Source: Carallia brachiata
Taxonomy: Eukaryota; Streptophyta; Magnoliopsida; Malpighiales; Rhizophoraceae
Direction: 5' to 3'
DNA: 64,000 nucleotides
Assembly (NCBI GenBank): GCA_021464245.1
Contig: JADCRB010000068.1
Location: 7,550,134-7,614,133 of the forward strand
The position numbers were made by a program, and so were the translations under genes. Under the pieces are notes generated by a model. That model was not told the origin of the DNA. It ran no database searches and was given only the letters and a program-made list of their open reading frames with translations. This document shows, piece by piece, positions 60,301 through 64,000 of the stretch (position 1 is its first letter; each line of letters opens with the position of its first letter).

Positions 60301-63300
60301 AAAATATGACAACCTAACCAATGATAGGGATACACGCTTCAACTGCAGATGAAGCTACCAGAAAGGGCATGCATCCACAAATATCAATCAAATAAGGGCT
60401 TCATGTTTTATAATGGCTTAAGAGTGATGGTAGTCAAAACAAGGTACAAAAAAGATGTTACCTTATTGTCAGAAGATGCTGAAGACAGACTTGCGTCAGT
60501 CTCAACTGCTCATCATGGCCAGCAACCTTCGAGGCTGCCTCCACCATTTTGGGCTTACTCTTCAGACTTGGTCCAGCTTGAGCCTTGACCAGAAACATGA
60601 AACAATATCAGCAAAGGAATTACAGAAACATGCTCAAGAATATGTCAAGTAAGATGCATGATAAAAACCTGACAAAAGGCAGCAACCAGTTCAGGTCTCA
60701 AAATGCAAAATCGCGAGCCAGGTCCAGTATAATTTGCATCACGAGGAGTTACCCTCATCAGGTCCAGAAGATAATGCCTAGATTTTTTGAGAATAGTGAG
60801 CTTATGTATAATAAAGCTTCTGCATGCTGCCAAACAATTCAAAATTACCAAAATTTCATGAAGTTGATAAATATACAATTGACCACTACATCCCAAACCA
60901 AGGGCGGTTACAGCATCAAATTATATGAAGCACAATATCTAGGATCTAAAAAAAAAGGACTAAATATTTTCAGATTTAATACAGGAAGCAAGGAATTATT
61001 ATAGCACTCATGTTGGACAGTAGCATAAATAATGTATTGTTATGTTGAAGCACGAGAAGAAGTCTGGATATAGATAGAACTAACTGCGCAAACGACAATA
61101 TCAAAAAACAAGAAAGAAAGAAAGAAGAAAGCAGCGCAAAATGAAGTATGAGAAGAAAATTTTAAAGAAAGAAAGGAAATCCAAGATTATAACTACCGAT
61201 CATCACTACCAACAATGCCCTTGCATTCCACTGGTGCAGCTAATTTGAAAGCAGTTCCAGATCCATCTAGGACTGTGTGCTCTTTTAGATGAAGGTGTTT
61301 GGCAGCTTCCAATACCTAAGACATGCAAAACTCAGCACCCAAAGCACAAATATCTTGTGCGTGTTTTTGATGTGTGTATATATGTGTACGCGCACACACA
61401 TAAAAAAATATATGTACAACAATAACAACAACAAAGCCTCAATCCCAAATTTAATTGGGGTCGGCTAAATGAGTCCTTCCCTATTCAGTTCTGTTATACT
61501 AGGTCAGCTGGAAGACCTAATTTGGTCTAAATCTATGTGTGTAAATACCAAAACTCAACCTTGTATGGAAAATGTTTCTAAAGAAAGAAGAATGTAAATG
61601 GTGCGAGAAAAGGAACACACAACACAATGAAATATATGACACATCAAAAACATTTTCACCAAGGTGTAACCAGCTGAGGGACGAATCATTGTAAACATGA
61701 AACACAGCCAGATATTAGTATCTCACCTTGGAGTGAAAATCTTCATTCCAGCATATTTTCTTGCCATTGTCAACAGAACCATACAGAAGAGAATCAGATT
61801 TGTCCCCTTGAAGAATACCGGGTAAAACACTCTGCAAAAGAGCCAATATATGTCCAATCACGTAAAAGAAGTTTTACTAGAGGAAAAATGAACATCAGAA
61901 TGTCCGTGGCTAGAGAGTAAAAGAGGACAGATTGGTAAATGAGAAAAGACCAACATGGACAAGGGGTTGGAGAATTACTCAAGTGATAATAAGTCATACA
62001 AAAACATTGGTAAACAAAAGCAGACACCAATTGCTCAATGACATAATGAGACAGAAATTTGCAGCATAAATTCCTCATAATGGGAGCTACAATGACATGC
62101 ACACATCACAGATTAGCGCAAGACAGAGAGGTTGTAAATTGATCAGATCTTTGAATGCACCTGGGCTACCACTCTATGGCCTCTGTAGTCAATTATGGCC
62201 ATGGCAAGATTATAGAGTCCGGGTACGTCAGCTTCCTGGTAAGCCTTGGTGCCTTTCAAATCATTGTTAGCAGAAGCATATGTAGCCTGCTCGCTGTCAG
62301 CGAGCTGTGTCTCTGAAGACAATTCAGAAGTCAAATCCATAACACCATTAGCCTCTTCAATAGTTATTCCATGACATTTTTTCCCATCGGAAGTTCCACT
62401 TTCCCCATGTAACAAATCATTAGGGTCCTTTTCAGATAAAACGAGTAAAGAACTAGTGTTCTCAATCTTTGAATTAACATCTGGAGTGCGTTTCATGGAC
62501 AATTGTTCAAGTTCAGCATCCACAGCAAAACTGAAAAAAATATTGTTGTGAACATACCTGGAATCAAAGACATGCAAAACAGCCGTCAAAAAGTAGCAGC
62601 AAAATAAACAATCAACCACAATGAAAATAATGTAGCACTTGAGAACAAAAGAGTCATAAAGCAATAAGCTTTCAAATCGAAGATGCAAACAATATAAAGC
62701 AATGTTTCAACAAGGAGTATGAAGACAAATGTCATGAATTTCTCAGAGGTAATAGAATTTTAGAAATTTCTGTCCCACTTACATATGAAAGCACTCTGGA
62801 TCAGTTGGATTTATGGGAGGGATACATCTTCTGATGACTCCAATAGCACCATTAATTGCGGCGCCAACAAAGTCAGAACTCACTTTGTAAAGAGCCCTAT
62901 CTCGTAGGATCCTGCAACAAAATCAACCTAATATTTCAAAATGAAAGAAAAAGCAGCAACGACTGATTCTATAGATGGAAGTCAGCATAATTACCGTTCC
63001 TGAAGAGTTGTATGGGGAAACTCCCGGCAAGATTGCAACTCTTCATTCCAATCTCTTTGCATCCCGATCAACTCACTGCCATATGAAAGGGTCAGTGCAT
63101 CCTCCGCTCTGGCTGCATCACGTCTATGATCTGATAATGGGAACTCCATATAATTCAATCAGGTGAAGTATGGATGGAACTCAGAAAAGATGCTTGACAC
63201 AATTTTTTATGGAAGAAACTTCCACACATAATAGTTGGGGATGGGCAGCACCCACAAATCATAAACTATAAAAAATGGAGCTAAAACCTACCAGGAATTG

Positions 63301-63939
63301 AGTGAACTCCTAGCCATGAATTTGGTGGTAGGAGAGATTGTACATTTTCAAAAGGATGTGCAGAAGCCTTCTGCTCCAAGATGTCACGGAAAGCTTCACA
63401 AGGAACATAAAAAAAGATTTCTTTCATAATATAATAGAAAAACACATAGTTAAACCATGAAATTAATGAAATATCAATCATCTTCCTTCACCTTTTTTGA
63501 ACTTAGAACTAACTTTCTGTAGGAGTCCAATAAGAGTTGTTGCTTCAGACATAGGTTTACTAGGCCTTGGGTCCAGGATATTTCCTGTGCTTGAATTGAC
63601 ATAAAACATTTGTGTGGTTCCCGTAATGCAATATTTGTTACCCTCCAACGTTATTACATCCAAGTAAATCAAATCTCCAACAAGCCTGGAGACAAAAACA
63701 TGTTGTACAATAAAAGGTTATGAACTTGTAAACTAGCAAACACAAAGAGAGAGGAGGAGAGAGAGAGAGAGAGAGAGCAGACCTTCTGTAACCTGGGGGA
63801 GGATTAAAAGAAGAGAATACAATGCTGTCCACACACTTCATCTCCTTTGACGCAGATGGCAGCAATTTATTAAGGGAGCCTCCAACATCCTCCATAAATC
63901 CCAGACCATCAAGCTCAGGGACCTCAGTTCTCACAGCAT
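54485..63939 (-). CDS. FRIENDLY: CLU/FRIENDLY clustered-mitochondria protein (5' end outside window)
   Basis: Twenty-four minus-strand exons, listed 5' to 3': 63939-63783, 63685-63492, 63393-63292, 63130-62995, 62911-62783, 62557-62161, 61831-61727, 61315-61197, 60777-60669, 60583-60462, 60060-59926, 59837-59667, 59517-59431, 59288-59169, 58904-58752, 58544-58476, 58361-58203, 56848-56792, 56723-56683, 56480-56361, 55969-55660, 55569-55462, 55384-55313 and 54934-54485. They encode about 1,206 residues. The family is near 1,400, so the first 200 or so are missing. Landmarks are [15 protein letters not shown] and [16 protein letters not shown] (CLU region), [20 protein letters not shown], then a TPR-like block ([45 protein letters not shown]) and a basic end ([17 protein letters not shown]). 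CLU proteins are cytosolic, bind mRNAs for mitochondrial proteins and prevent mitochondrial clustering. Two introns start with GC. Exon 60583-60462 is one base short (frameshift near 60,505). Confidence 0.93.
57357..57387. repeat. (ATT)n microsatellite
   Basis: About ten uninterrupted TTA/ATT units within a FRIENDLY intron. Confidence 0.95.
57975..58078. repeat. 60-bp tandem duplication in intron
   Basis: GGTACCTGAATTGGACCC starts at both 57,975 and 58,035, each followed by related GCTTAG(G/C)C and GCCTGCA sequence. The second copy is truncated near 58,078. Confidence 0.8.
61416..61532 (-). mobile_element. Au-type SINE 3' fragment in a FRIENDLY intron
   Basis: On the minus strand the sequence reads AGCCGACCCCAATTAAATTTG, then GGGATTGAGGCTTTG, and ends in TTG repeats. 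This is the characteristic 3' region of the plant Au SINE family. The tRNA-like 5' head is not evident. It lies in the intron between exons 61831-61727 and 61315-61197. Confidence 0.6.
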
Positions 63940-64000
63940 CTAGTTACAGAGAAATGAATTCTTGTCAGACAAACATCCTCCAGAACTATACTATATGTTA
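63940..64000 (-). other. FRIENDLY intron running off the window
   Basis: The minus-strand acceptor CTAG at 63,940-63,943 precedes the first visible exon. The upstream exons lie beyond the window. Confidence 0.8.

Noticed and set aside
60349..61004. Plus-strand reading frames opposite FRIENDLY exons
   Set aside because: They are antisense shadows of exons and introns with no similarity of their own.

Overview
This window is nuclear DNA of a flowering plant, most probably a eudicot. The supporting signs are strongly AT-rich intergenic DNA, short GT-AG introns, three genes that match conserved plant families, and a dense layer of plant-type transposable elements (Ty1-copia, LINE RNase H tails, SINE-like pieces, foldback MITEs). 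I cannot name the species. There is no CRISPR array, operon or complete RNA gene.

Bases 1 to about 42,400 hold no intact gene that I can support. They are a graveyard of mobile elements. The largest is a decayed Ty1-copia retrotransposon (12,088-19,254) whose two LTRs differ at roughly a fifth of sites. It is broken by a MITE with TAA duplications, by a GC-richer insert of unknown origin and by an AT-rich repeat. A third, diverged LTR of the same family lies just upstream (11,191-11,833). Around it are LINE RNase H tails (10,781, 34,930, 39,027), a copia gag remnant (35,510), a degenerate 45-bp minisatellite (36,474), several foldback elements (two with 9-bp target duplications), and a set of very small poly(A)/poly(T) insertions flanked by 9-24 bp direct repeats.

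The right-hand third (42,400-64,000) is gene-bearing. A plus-strand three-exon gene (42,442-45,523) encodes a 480-residue Ser/Pro-rich protein of the plant At1g76660-like family. After a decayed copia pol fragment (46,318-47,640) comes a plus-strand nine-exon gene (47,974-52,041) for a 477-residue PhoD-type metallophosphatase with hydrophobic segments at both ends. A minus-strand gene (54,485 to beyond 64,000) encodes a CLU/FRIENDLY protein, the cytosolic factor needed for normal mitochondrial distribution. Twenty-four exons are visible and roughly the first 200 codons lie outside the window. The last two genes converge on a spacer holding a Mutator-like MITE and tandem repeats. I see no functional link among the three genes.

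The points most worth a second look are the micro-insertions, a one-base frameshift inside an otherwise well-conserved FRIENDLY gene, two consecutive GC-AG introns in that gene, and the odd insert in the copia integrase region.
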